A stretch of DNA of 64,000 nucleotides from Rhodocollybia butyracea (Eukaryota; Basidiomycota; Agaricomycetes; Agaricales; Omphalotaceae), in assembly GCA_015501585.1 (NCBI GenBank), contig JADNRY010000100.1:141314-205313 (forward strand), written 5' to 3'. Shown here in pieces: positions 11,740 through 23,272 of the stretch. The notes under the pieces are model-generated. The model was not told where the DNA came from. It was given only the letters and a program-made list of their open reading frames with translations, and searched no databases. A program made the translations under genes and the position numbers. Position 1 is the first letter of the stretch. Each line of letters begins with the position of its first letter.

Positions 11740-12300
11740 AGATATTTACAAGGGGCAGAAGTTATTCTGGAGGTATGATGGAAACATGGTGCTTAAAGTC
11801 AATATAAAATGCTTGTATGTCATCTCTTCCTAGTACAATATACCAAAAAGATACAGAAAAGTTATGCAAAACATCTTCTATAATTACACCTAACTTATGG
11901 GAAGTTGCTTTCTGGTTTTTTACCTATAAGGTGCCAGAATTGTGAGAAATGTATGTTGAGAATATGATGATATATAATATTTATATGTCATCCATTCCTT
12001 GTACTATATACAAGAAACATACAGAAAAGTTATGCAAAACATCTACTATAAAAGTTGCTTTCTGGGTTTTACCAATAATGAGCCAGAATTGTGAAGGATG
12101 TATGCTGAGCATATAAAGATATATAATGCTTATATATCACACATTCTTTACGCTATATATGAAAAACATACAGAAAAGTTTTGCAAAACATCTCCTATAA
12201 TTCCACTTAACTTACTGGAAGTTGCTTTCTGGGTTTTTACCTATAACAAGCCAGAATTGCAAAGGATGTATGCTGAACAAATGAGCACAATTAATACTCA
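11740..12300. repeat. Tandem repeat, about 155-170 bp unit, 3-4 copies
   Basis: Each unit contains GAAGTTGCTTTCTGGGTTTT, CCAGAATTGTGA and ACATACAGAAAAGTTATGCA in the same order. The GTTGCTTTCTGG starts lie near 11903, 12056 and 12222, with a partial unit before them. It is AT-rich and satellite-like; a short open frame at 12098-12328 lies within it and is not a gene. Confidence 0.75.
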
Positions 12301-12329
12301 AATTATTCAAATGCATCTTCATAATTAAT

Positions 12330-13020
12330 CACAAGAGCTGGTGATTACATTTTGAAAATATGCTAAAGATAAATGTTAAAGTTATGTCAACACAGGCTCA
12401 TGTAAGCTGTTTTATGAACAATGAAACTATAATGAACATATGAATGGTTAATATCACTGTTAATCCATTGTAAATGTGGCAAGTTTTGGTATAAATGTGG
12501 GGGAGCTATGATGTATGTGATTAGCATAATTTCACTGTAATCATTACCACATACAGGGAATATATTATACCTATTATATCATACACATTTACTATCTGTT
12601 CACAATGAGGGTACTGCATTATTAAAAATCATGGGGTTTAAACACAATAAATAATGAGGAAACTATGATAACTTTGACATCTGCACTGATCTATATATTC
12701 ATCATTACTTTAGCAGATTTGGATGAACTGACAGAAAATGTACAAAGGACAAGTGTGGATGTTATTGATTTTTGAGTTGCAAGTTGGGGTCTAATGATGT
12801 GGCAACATGGGGGATATATGAGTTGTCAATTATATGATAGAATTATGTTAAAAAGTACATGAATGTGACAATGATTTATGCAAACAATTGTGGGCAATGA
12901 TATAGAAAGAGTGTGCGAAGTATGCAAAAGGTGTAGCAAAGTGATACCAAATAAATTTTTGTAAATTTATACAAAACAAAGAAATAATGTTGAAGAAATG
13001 TTAAGTTGTGCACATTGCTG
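12330..13020. other. AT-rich interval with no gene seen
   Basis: Strongly AT-rich sequence without a long open frame, recognisable repeat ends or intron-exon structure. Confidence 0.4.
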
Positions 13021-13950
13021 GAGTATAATCTGGTATCTAGTGTTAGCCTGGATATTGCATATCTGGTGGCCATCTGTAGCCATGGTGGAGCATATCTCGC
13101 ACATGTGTATAGCCACAGCAGTGTATAGTGCTTTGGTGGAACATATCCAGTACATGTATGTTGCCTTGGTGTAATTTGACTGGTACATATTTGGTGCCTA
13201 TCTGTAGCCTTGGTGGAGTGTATCCAGTACATATCTGGTGCCTTGGTGTAACATGACTGATACCTATTTGTTGCTGCAGTGCTGTATACCTGGTGTGTAT
13301 CTGGAGCCGTGGTGGGGCATATCTGGTACATATCTGGTGCCTTGGTGTAACATAACTGGTACCTATGAGTACCCTCAGGCTGGTGGCTATCTGGTGCCTT
13401 GGTAGAACATATCCAGTACATGCATGTTGCCTTGTTGTCACATACCTGGTGCCTAGCTGTAGCCTTGGTGGAACATATTCAGTACATATCTGGTGCCTTG
13501 ATACTACCTAGAAGTAGCCGAGTGGATCATATACAGTACCTGGATATCTTGCACCATCTGAACTGGTACCTATTGACAGCCTCCATGTTCTATGCTTGGT
13601 GGCTATCTAGAGCCTTGCAGGACAATATTGGGTACAGATGAGTAACAGGTATGTATCACTGAGGCTACTCATAAGTACCAGTCATGTTTCACCAAGGCAC
13701 CAGATATGTATCAGAATGGTCCACCAAGGCTACAGATAGATATCAGTCATGTTACACCAAGCGCCAGATATGTACCAGATACACTCCATCAAGGCCCAAG
13801 ATATGCACCCAGTATAAAACACGGAGGGTACAAATAGGTACCTGTTCCATTACACCAAGGCACCAGATATGTACTGAATATATGTCACTAAGGATACAGA
13901 TAGGCACCATGTATGTAACACTGAGGCCACAATTAGCTCCCTTGATAGGT
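13021..13950. repeat. Minisatellite of about 39 bp whose orientation flips
   Basis: From 13021 to about 13640 units read like GGTGGAACATATCCAGTACA and TATCTGGTGCCTTGGTGTAA. From about 13670 to 13950 the same units appear reverse-complemented (TTACACCAAGGCACCAGATA). The repeat gives a 13-residue pattern in minus-strand translation, which explains the open frame at 12876-13421; I do not regard that as a gene. A single-stranded form could fold into a hairpin across the flip. Confidence 0.8.
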
Positions 13951-14034
13951 GCGTACATGATTGTTGGCACCCATGGGTTACAGGTTTCCAGGTATTCCCA
14001 TGGGTGTTTCCCACAGGTACCGGAATCTAACCAG

Positions 14035-14190
14035 GAGTTGTGTCCACCCTTACAAATAAATAGGTGGGCCAAAGGCCTGCCACGAAAATTTGTGACATTT
14101 TGAGAAATACCATGCTCAGACCCTCCTGTTATGCATTACAGATTGCAAAATGCCCCATGCTTGGGGGTCCTGTTATGCATTATGCGGCAT
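14035..14190 (-). repeat. Diverged, truncated copy of the 6.3-kb inner MITE
   Basis: In reverse complement, ATGCATAACAGGACCCCCAA, TTTTGCAATCTGTAATGCAT and GAGCATGGTATTTCT match the interior of the MITE at 6288-6554. The copy stops about 12 bp short of that element's terminus, at the edge of the gypsy LTR fragment. Confidence 0.65.
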
Positions 14191-14194
14191 CTGG

Positions 14195-14652
14195 TGAGAG
14201 GTCTAAACTGGGGTGAACTTAGAAATGGCTTACACAACCACACCAAACACACACACAACTTATTACTCAGTTCAGGTTTTTAGTTCAGCCAAATAATATT
14301 TATTTAAAACTTCAATCTATTCAAGTGCTTCCTTGCTACACTGAGTGTTATTTCACTAAGTGCCTTCCCTTTCAAAGTACAGACTTATTTAAGCTGATCC
14401 CCAAGCTCTGAGCTGTCAAACAAATACTATTCCTAAGTCCCTTGGTAAAATCACAAATTAACACAAGTCACAACTGACCAGAGGGTGTCCCTATAACTCA
14501 GACAGAGCTCTGACTGCAGCCTAACTAACACAGTTGTTCTCTGTCTCTTTTGGGTTGGCTGTGGTAGGCCTTTTTATATCAAGCAAGTGATAAATGTATA
14601 GGTCCAAAAAAATAAAATCTGGGCTGCTAATACCCTCGCGGTGGGCTCCAGA
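14195..14652 (-). mobile_element. Collapsed gypsy element: leader plus LTR 3' part
   Basis: Read on the minus strand, LTR A (ending 14653) is followed by the element's own primer-binding site and leader (14652-14526, starting TCTGGAGCCCACCGCGAGGG). It then jumps at about 14525 into the last 330 bp of an LTR, ending GACCTCTCA at 14195. All coding sequence and the first 1.2 kb of the LTR are gone. LTR A thus serves as 3' LTR of the outer element and as 5' LTR of this deleted neighbour. Confidence 0.8.
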
Positions 14653-16803
14653 TGAGAGGTCTAAACTGGGGTGAACTTAGAAATGGCTTACACAACCACA
14701 CCAAACACACACACAACTTATTACTCAGTTCGGGTTTTTAGTTCAGCCAAATAATATTTATTTAAAACTTCAATCTATTCAAGTGCTTCCTTGCTACACT
14801 GAGTGTTATTTCACTAAGTGCCTTCCCTTTCAAAGTACAGACTTATTTAAGCTGATCCCCAAGCTCTGAGCTGTCAAACAAATACTATTCCTAAGTCCCT
14901 TGGTAAAATCACAAATTAACACAAGTCACAACTGACCAGAGGGTGTCCCTATAACTCAGACAGAGCTCTGACTGCAGCCTAACTGTGGTTTGAAAATAAT
15001 ATTCAAAGTCCTTTCTAAGTCTTTGTCTTAACTTCTCTGCACTCAGTTCACACTGAATCTCTTTCTGTCTCTTTACTCAAGTTCAATTGCTTGTCAATTT
15101 CTCTCTGTAAATCCCAGTCTTTATATCAATTCAATCTTTTAGTAGTAGCATGATAAGGAGCTGCTACACCTGGTGGGGGTAAGAAAGAATGCTTTTCTCT
15201 TCATTTCCTTGCCTTTTTATACTCCTAGGTCCTTGAAATTTTCTTAATTCAGGTACCATGGGTTGGTAAGACGCTCTTGGCTTGCCAAGAGCCAAGATGA
15301 TAAATCTCATGTTGCCCTTTTAAGCCATAAGTGAGCTTGTAAGTGTTCTCCTGGTTCCTACACTGTCCCCAGGGCTCTATATCATTGTCTCATGGGTCCT
15401 CTACCCATATTACACCTTTTCTACACCTTTTATTTAATAAGTAATGGAGGGGAGGGAAGAACGATGCATTCCCGATGAGTGGTTCGACTCTGATGCGCTT
15501 TAAGCGCCGGGCGGTCCGTCCGTCCCGCGGTTCAAGTTTGCGGCGTCGTTCCGTATCTCCCCTTTTCTCTTCTCCTCCCGGGTCCTACCGGGTACTTGTA
15601 TACATGTGGACCGTCCCGTAGGTTGGTCCGAATAAATTTTATTATAGGCATGTCGCTAGGACGCGCCCCGCCTTTCTTTTACTGCCGGCGCCGGGCCACT
15701 TTGATCCCCGGCGCCTAATTCATCACTAATCGTCTAGTTTCTCTCTGTAGTTCGTTCCAGGGAACCAGTGCTTCGATTTGCTTACTTTAAACGGATATGG
15801 GTTCGCATTATGCTTGCCCTCATTCGTCTCTCTTCATCTATTCTAATCCTGTCTTGTATATCCCTGTATAGGACTTTTTGTAGTAGGTAGTATTAATTGA
15901 ATAGACTTTAGATCTGGCAAGCCTAAATCAATCTAGGTAAATCAATTTGATTGATTTTGAGTTTGTGGGTCAACGATGCATCCTTGCACATCAATGTAGC
16001 CTCTTAAAACATAGTGTATCTCCCTTCAAATGGGTTTCTACATACTAGATACCTGAAGTGGACCTTCAAAGTGTCTAATACATAACGTACCCTAGGTAGT
16101 GACGTGACGTGTTTCACGGGGTCTTTTAAATGATGACATTTCGCTTGAATTTCGGCGTACAGCATAATTCGGCGTGTCATCTCCCCCTTACTTAAATCTG
16201 AACTGTCCCAGTTCTTCTTTTTATCTTTCACGCCCTTCCCCAAGATACAATGGGTTTTCTCCGGGGTCTGGTCACCACGTCGGCCTATTCTTTTTGCGTG
16301 CGGATTTGTTTTCAGCAGTATCTTTGAGCCGCAGTAAGTTTTACGCCCTCTAAGTCATTTTCTTTGAGTATTTAAGACTTTTCAGCGACTTTTCCATGGC
16401 CGTTGAATCCTGCTCCCAACTTCTCGCTGCTCGCTACTCAACTCGTCTATCCAAGATGTCTACGCCTGCTGCTATGTCTAGCCCGAGTATTTGGCTCTTA
16501 AAGCTGAGATTCTCTCGCCTTTCAGGAATACAACAAGAAACTCGCTGAGTCTTCCGGATATGCTCCAACTTTTATTCTTTTGCTGGAATGGCTACGGATC
16601 TGTGTGAGAAGACTGTGCGTGACCGTCTTTTTCCTCTTTTATAGTCTATTCACCAATCGTCTCTCTTTCTCTTAACTTGCTTCATGTCGCCAGGCTTCTA
16701 AATAGTTGGCTTGCTATTCTCTACATAATCTAGTGTACTTTGTTTGTACACGTTTTGACTTAATACAAAATTTTTGTACGCCGTCACTTGAACTTGTGCA
16801 CGT
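14653..16803 (-). mobile_element. Outer gypsy element, 3' part (LTR A and 3' region)
   Basis: LTR A spans 14653-16179 (1527 bp, TGACACGCC...GACCTCTCA on the minus strand). It is preceded on that strand by the polypurine tract AAGTAAGGGGGAGA at 16180-16193. 16180-16803 is the 3' non-coding region, cut at 16803 by the inner element and continuing at 26736. In this copy the antisense small frame near 16400-16645 has lost single bases at three places relative to the inner copy. Confidence 0.9.
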
Positions 16804-18327
16804 TGACACGCCGAATTACGCTGTACGCCGAAATTCGGCGAAATGTCATCATTTAAAAGACCCCGTGAAACACGTCACGTCACTACCTAGGGTACGTTAT
16901 GTATTAGACACTTTGAAGGTCCACTTCAGGTATCTAGTATGTAGAAACCCATTTGAAGGGAGATACACTATGTTTTAAGAGGCTACATTACTGTGCAAGG
17001 ATGCATCGTTGACCCACAAACTCAAAATCAATCAAATTGATTTACCTAGATTGATTTAGGCTTGCCAGATCTAAAGTCTATTCAATTAATACTACCTACT
17101 ACAAAAAGTCCTATACAGGGATATACAAGACAGGATTAAAATAGATGAAGAGAGACGAATGAGGCAAGCATAATGCGAACCCATATCCGTTTAAAGTAAG
17201 AGAATCGAAGCACTGGTTCCCTGGAACGAACCACAGAGAGAAACTAGACGATTAGTGATGAATTAGGCGCCGGGGATCAAAGTGGCCCGGCGCCGGCAGT
17301 AAAAGAAAGGCGGGGCGCGTCCTAGCGACGTGCCTATAATAAAATTTATTCGGACCGACCTATGGGACGGTCCACCTGTATACAAGTACCCGGTAGGACC
17401 CGGGAGGAGAAGAGAAAAGGGGAGATACGGAACGACGCCGCAAACTTGAACCGCGGGACGGACGGACCGCCCGGCGCTTAAAGCGCATCAGAGTCGAACC
17501 ACTCATCGGGAATGCATCGTTCTTCCCTCCCCTCCGTTACTTATTAAATAAAAGGTGTAGAAAAGGTGTAATATGGGTAGAGGACCCATGAGACAATGAT
17601 ATAGAGCCCTGGGGACAGTGTAGGAACCAGGAGAACACTTATAAGCTCACTTATGGCTTAAAAGGGCAACATGAGATTTATCATCTTGGCTCTTGGCAAG
17701 CCAAGAGAGTCTTACCAACCCATGGTACCTTAATTAAGAAAATTTCAAGGACCTAGGAGTATAAAAAGGCAAGGAAATGAAGAGAAAAGCATTCTTTCTT
17801 ACCCCCACCAGGTGTAGCAGCTCCTTATCAGGCTACTACTAAAAGATTGAATTGATATAACGACTGGGATTTACAGAGAGAAATTGACAAGCAATTGAAC
17901 TTGAGTAAAGAGACAAAAGAGATTCAGTGTGAACTGAGTGCAGAGAAGTTAAGACAAAGACTTAGAAAGGACTTTGAATATTATTTTCAAACCACAGTTA
18001 GGCTGCAGTCAGAGCTCTGTCTGAGTTATAGGGACACCCTCTGGTCAGTTGTGACTTGTGTTAATTTGTGATTTTACCAAGGGACTTAGGAATAGTATTT
18101 GTTTGACAGCTCAGAGCTTGGGGATCAGCTTAAATAAGTCTGTACTTTGAAAGGGAAGGCACTTAGTGAAATAACACTCAGTGTAGCAAGGAAGCACTTG
18201 AATAGATTGAAGTTTAAAATATATATTATTTGGCTGAACTAAAAACCCGAACTGAGTAATAAGTTGTGTGTGTGTTTGGTGTGGTTGTGTAAGCCATTTC
18301 TAAGTTCACCCCAGTTTAGACCTCTCA
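16804..18327 (+). repeat. 5' LTR of the inner gypsy element (LTR B)
   Basis: It starts TGACACGCCG and ends GACCTCTCA (TG...CA). It differs from LTR C (25205-26731) only by scattered single-base differences, for example near 16838, 17165, 17830 and 17920. It is an inverted copy of LTR A. Confidence 0.92.
17760..17768 (+). promoter_or_regulatory. LTR TATA box
   Basis: TATAAAAAG lies 568 bp before the LTR end, the usual place for the U3 promoter of an LTR element. The same motif is present in LTR C and LTR A. Confidence 0.55.
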
Positions 18328-18329
18328 TC

Positions 18330-18347
18330 TGGAGCCCACCGCGAGGG
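18330..18347 (+). other. Primer-binding site
   Basis: TGGAGCCCACCGCGAGGG starts two bases after the LTR and begins TGG, the complement of a tRNA CCA end. I could not match it to a specific tRNA. Confidence 0.7.
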
Positions 18348-18448
18348 TATTAGCAGCCCAGATTTTATTTTTTTGGACCTATACATTTATCACTTGCTTG
18401 ATATAAAAAGGCCTACCACAGCCAACCCAAAAGAGACAGAGAACAACT

Positions 18449-20360
18449 GTGTTATCTAACACTATTGGTGACCGAGTTCATACCGGCGCTTCTGCTAAGG
18501 CAAAGCAACAACTTGAAAACCAACAGTCTGCTAGCACAAGGCCCTCTCAGAGCACTTCGAGACTTGAAGGAACTTCGCCCTCAATTGCCCAAAGAGCTAG
18601 AAATTTAGCTACAAGTGCAACACAAGGAAGAATTAATTCTAACTTGAACACTCAGAGAACTAGACCTACGTCTCCAGTTTCAAACCAACCTACAAACACA
18701 AACTTGCCATTACAAAATCAGATAGTCAGAATGAGTCCTTCTATGCCAAGACCTGGTACCAGGGATGCTCCTGCTCTAACTGTTGAAGGGACTGATGACC
18801 CTTTAAAAGTCAGAAGATATTTTGAAGAGTTAGAAAATCTGTTCAGTGACTGTTCAGTGACTGACCAGGATGAAAAGAGAAAGTGGAGTCTGAGATACCC
18901 AGATGGAAGTGTGTCTTGGGAGTGGAAGGCTTTGCCTGAAGCTTCTGACACTACTAAGACATTTGAGGAGTTCAAGAGAGCAGTTCTTGCCAGCTACCCA
19001 GGTGCCTCAGATGAAGAAAGAGGAACTATAAGAGAGTTGAATAGATTGTTCAAGAAGTACAAAAATATTGATAGCACAGACTTGGATGAGTACTTGTCAC
19101 TTATCAGAAAGTTTAGAGCAATCACGCTAGAGTTGAACCCACCGGCCTTGGCTGGTGCAGCAGTACAAATTGCGCCTCTTGTTACAAACAGAGAACTTGT
19201 GGAGAAATTCACAGGAGCTTTGGAGGCAGGCTTCAGGACCGCAATTTTTTCTGCTTTGCACTTAAAAGGAAAAAGCAGGAAAGTTCCTGTGGGTCAGAAA
19301 GCAAGACAGGATGATTTGTATGAGATTGATGATGTGATTAGACAAGGTGAAGAGATAGTTAGGGAACAATGCCAGGGATTTATACCCCAACCTATGACAA
19401 ACCCAAAGACAACTCTTCATCTGAAGCTAGAAATAGAGTAAAGTCAGAGAACCTGCAACAGGAAATGAAAGATTTGATGTCAGAAAAGATGGCAGTTCTT
19501 TTGGACACCATCAAAATAAGTCAGAATGAGTTAAGACAGGAGAACTCCAAGCAGATGGATGATCTCTTGAGAACATTTCAACAGAGTAATGTGGAGAGGA
19601 GTTCTGGACAAACAAGTCAGTACTCCAACCAAAGGACCTCTGGGGGATATAGTAATCGAGATAACAGACCTCCGCAAAGTGATCCCCAGACTCGCTGGGC
19701 TTGTTTTTTTTGTAATGAAGAAGGTCATATGAGAGATGAGTGTTCGCATAGGGCAGATCTATTAGAATTGGGTAGAATTATTCTGGTGAATGGCAGAGTC
19801 CGCTTACCAGGAAATTTTCCTATTCCAAGCGAGCCGGTTGGTGCTGTCTGTGAAAAGGACAGGATTGACTTTTATTATGCAAATAAAGGACAGAAGGAGA
19901 GATCTGTGAACTTAGTACAGAGTACTCCCATGCATGTACCGGGAATGATCAACACTGCTACTATGTCCACTTATCTAAGTAATCAGTTAGACTCCAGAGA
20001 AATGAAGATTGCTCAGTTAGAAAAAGAGTTGCAGAGTATGAAAAACCCTCAGCCTCAGATGTATAATGCATATGAGCAGAGTTATGCTATGCCCACTCAA
20101 CAGAGTCAATTTTCACAAGTTGGATGGACTCCACCTGGAACTCAGTATGTGAACCCCATGGGAATTCCCATGAACCAGTTTTTGAACCAGAGTCAGTTCA
20201 CCCCCAATAACGGCATGAACTGGGGATCTCAAAATAATATGAGTAGTGTCAATTCTATGACACAACTTGTACAACAGAGTCCCGTTCAGCCAACTTTGAA
20301 GGAGTTAGAAGCCTTTGTTCAAACTCGGAGGCAGCAAGAACGTGAGCAGCAGGAAAAATG
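18449..20360 (+). pseudogene. Gag (capsid and zinc knuckle), frame broken
   Basis: Structural protein of the inner element. The capsid-like core (first ATG 18731, motif MPRPGTRDAP, then VRRYFEELENLF, WKALPE and YPGASDEERG) ends at 19441 in one frame. Translation-compatible sequence resumes in the next frame from about 19369 (PGIYTPTYDKPKD) and includes the knuckle CFFCNEEGHMRDEC (CX2CX4HX4C) near 19710, then a Q/N/M-rich tail. The join fits loss of one base in a C run near 19372. Programmed -1 frameshifting is a less likely alternative. The family resembles basidiomycete gypsy gag. Confidence 0.8.
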
Positions 20361-21680
20361 AAGAGTTCAATGATTAGGACCAAAGCTGTGACCAAGTCCT
20401 CTGAGAACCATTCTCCTCCAGCAAATAAAGCTTATGTTTCTGTTCCCCCTGTACCTGTAATAAATAAAAGAAGAGATGTGTCAAAATCAAAAGATGGTGA
20501 TCTTGATTTTGAAATTAGTGAAATACCAGCAAACCCGTTTCTAAATGTGAAAGATGTGTCTGAACTCCCAGTGTTAGGGATGTCAAGTGATGAGAAAGCA
20601 AGCGAGAGATTTCACCAAGTAGAGGACAAGGAGCCTGCCTATAATTTTGTTGCACCGATAGAGAAATCTGGAAATGTGCACACCATTGTAGAAAAGATTC
20701 TTGACAGTGAAGTCACTCTCAAAACTAGTGAACTCTTGGCTGCAGCCAAACCTATTAGAGAAGAGTTGAAAGCTAGAGTTAGTCAACAGAAGGTGCCAGT
20801 AAGGAATACGCCTGCCCTAGTCAAGTCCCAGTTTGAAGGGATCAGTCTAGATCACAGTGCCATAGATGTCCAAAACTTACCTACTGTGACTTGGGAAAAA
20901 GTGGAGAAAGCTAAATCCAACAATGGAGAGACTGTGTCTGCCTATGTGGTTGGTGATGTTGTTCTACAATACCTAGAAGCTCTAAGTCCAGAAGAGAAAC
21001 CCAAACAAATAGTGGTAGCCTCTGACTCACAAAGTCTAAGGTCTATTTACCCACTCTTGAATGGAAGAAATCATGTAGAGTGTCTGTTGGACTCTGGTTC
21101 ACAGATTGTATCCATATCTCAGAATCAAGCTGAGAAGTCGAGTTTAGTTTGGGACCCTGATATTGTGATTTACATGCAGAGTGCAAATAAGAGCTTAGAC
21201 AAATCTTTAGGATTGGCAAGGAATGTACCATTCCTGTTTGGAGATATGACTGTATTATTACAAGTACATGTCATCAGATCCCCAGCCTATGATGTACTCT
21301 TAGGAAGGCCCTTTGACACTCTGATGCAAACTCAAATTCAGAATTATGCTGATGGAAGACAGATAGTGACCTTGAATGATCCAATGTCTAGTAGAAGGTT
21401 AACCATACCTACCTTTGCAAGAGGAACTGCTGCGATTATGACAAAAAGGCCACCAGATGTTAACATCAAGGAGGATGTAAGAGAGGAGATAAAGATGGCA
21501 AGAGAGAACTCAGACACTAAAGAAAAGGTGGAGGGTTTTCTGTTAACCTTGAGGATTTGATAGAGAAAGATCAAGGAGAGGTAGCAGTCATCTTTGAAAT
21601 TGACAAGTCTATGAATATAACAATTCAGACTATTGTCTACCCAAAAGAGAAAGATTTTCTCCTGTACAACTGAGAAACGC
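20358..21680 (+). pseudogene. Aspartic protease region of the inner element
   Basis: The retropepsin domain shows the catalytic LLDSGSQIV near 21085 and the second-strand YDVLLGRPFDTL near 21290. The ATG at 20358 overlaps the gag stop as ATGA. The upstream gag and this frame differ by -1, which one lost A in the A-run at 20353-20357 would explain. The frame stops at 21560; continuing sequence (SVNLEDLIEK) lies one frame over, again next to a T run. The enzyme would cleave the Gag-Pol polyprotein. Confidence 0.75.
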
Positions 21681-21684
21681 TTAC

Positions 21685-23272
21685 TTGGCTAAGTCCTTGC
21701 ATGCAACTCAGAATGATAAAAAGGCTCAATTGACCCTGTATAATTTCTTGCATGATACCTATGAAGAAGAAAAGCCAAGTGTGGGAGTTCCATCTGACAG
21801 TCAATATGCCTACCAAACCGTGGAAGTTGAACTCGATGATAGACCTCCTCACTTGAGAAAACCTAGAGAAAATGGGGAAAAAGTGGAAAAACCAAAAACA
21901 ATTGATAATTTCTTTAAGTCCATTAAGGTGCCAAAAACATTTAAAAAGACTAAGTCCCTTGGGACACTAAAAAGAATAGAAAATATTAAAAAGACAAAAA
22001 CAGTTGATGATACCCAGAGGAATTTCTATTCCTCAGTTTTCTGATTCCCTACCCACTCTGGGTTGTAACCCAAAAGAGCCTGTTCATTCTGTGTATAAAT
22101 ACAAGCCTGTTGCCAAGAAAGTTAGACCAATTGTTGGTGAACTTCCTCAACACTTCAGGATAGTGAGAAAGATAGATGGAGATCCATTGAAGGATATGCC
22201 TGAACTTAGCAGGAATCCTCCAGATTTCACACCTACTGGGAGGTATACTCAGGAGAGGAAGGAGGTCATAGACAATGCTCATTCCGAGGATTTTCTATGG
22301 CCAGAAGAGAGAAAGTTGTTGCATCATTTTATGATGGTGCAAGAAAAAGGATTTGCATGGAATGATGAAGAGAGGGGAAAGTTCAGAGAGGATTTCTTCC
22401 CACCTGTAGAAATGCCTGTAGTCCCTCATACTCCTTGGGTCCAGAAGAATATTCCAATTCCCCCTGGTACTTATGATGAAGTATGTAAAGTTGTTAGGAC
22501 TAAGATGGAGGCAGGAGTGTTTGAACCTTCAAACTCTTCTTATAGATCAAGATGGTTTGGAGTTCTCAAGAAAGATGGAAAGTCAATAAGGATTGTACAG
22601 AGTTTAGAGCCATTGAATGCAGTTACCATACAACACTCTGGATTACCTCCTGCAACAGATGAGTTAGCAGAACAATTTGCTGGTTACTCCTGTGGAGCAA
22701 TCTTAGATATGTATGTGGGTTATGATGAGAGGACACTAGCAGAGTCATCTAGGGACTTGACAACTTTCCAGACGCCTTATGGAGCACTTAGGTTAACCAC
22801 CTTACCCACGGGTTGGACCAATTCAGTCCCTATATTCCATGATGATGTTACCTATATGTTGAGAGAGGAGATCCCCCATGTCACAAGACCTTACATTGAT
22901 GATGTTCCAATTAAGGGTCCTAAGACAAGGTATGAATTACCTAATGGAGGATATGAAACTATCCCTGAAAATCCTGGTATACGCAGATTTGTCTGGGAGC
23001 ACTTTCAGAATGTGAATAGAGTAGTTCAAAGAGTAAAGTACTGTGGAGGTACCTTCTCTGGATTTAAAGCAAGCATTTGTTGTTCAGAGTTTAAAGTTGT
23101 TGGATACAGATGTAGCTATGAGGGAAGAATTGTAGACCCAGACTTGATGGGAGTTATTGAGAGATGGGGACCTTGTAAAAATATCTCTGATGTCAGGAGC
23201 TTCTTAGGAACTACTGGGGTCTGTAGAATGTTTGTCAAGAACTATGCAAAAAATTGCAGAACCTATCAATAG
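21685..23272 (+). pseudogene. Linker and reverse transcriptase of the inner element
   Basis: 21685-22044 is a charged linker. 22004-23272 is the reverse transcriptase: template/primer motifs (GVFEPSNSSYRSRWFGVLKK), the palm strand FQTPYGALRLTTLPTGWTNS, and the catalytic RPYIDDVPIKGP near 22890, followed by the thumb (SDVRSFLGTTGVCRMFV). It converts element RNA to DNA. The frame ends at 23272 because of an extra A in the run at 23246-23251; the correct continuation lies in the next frame. Confidence 0.85.

Noticed and set aside
12876..13421. Repetitive 181-residue protein on the minus strand
   Set aside because: The frame is a by-product of the 39-bp minisatellite, which also flips orientation. 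No start context, domain or splice signal supports a gene.
15470..15560. tRNA-like B-box motifs (GGTTCGACTC, GGTTCAAGT) in the LTR
   Set aside because: No A box at the right distance and no cloverleaf; they recur in every LTR copy as part of its GC-rich U3.
16004..16978. Open frames inside the LTRs (HHLKDPVKHVTSLPRVRYVL)
   Set aside because: They lie wholly in LTR sequence and appear in every LTR on the corresponding strand. No coding features.
19369..19441. Programmed -1 frameshift at AAACCCA (19399-19405)
   Set aside because: The heptamer is in the right phase, but a one-base loss in the C run near 19372 restores the expected protein more naturally, and other frame breaks in the element also lie in homopolymers.
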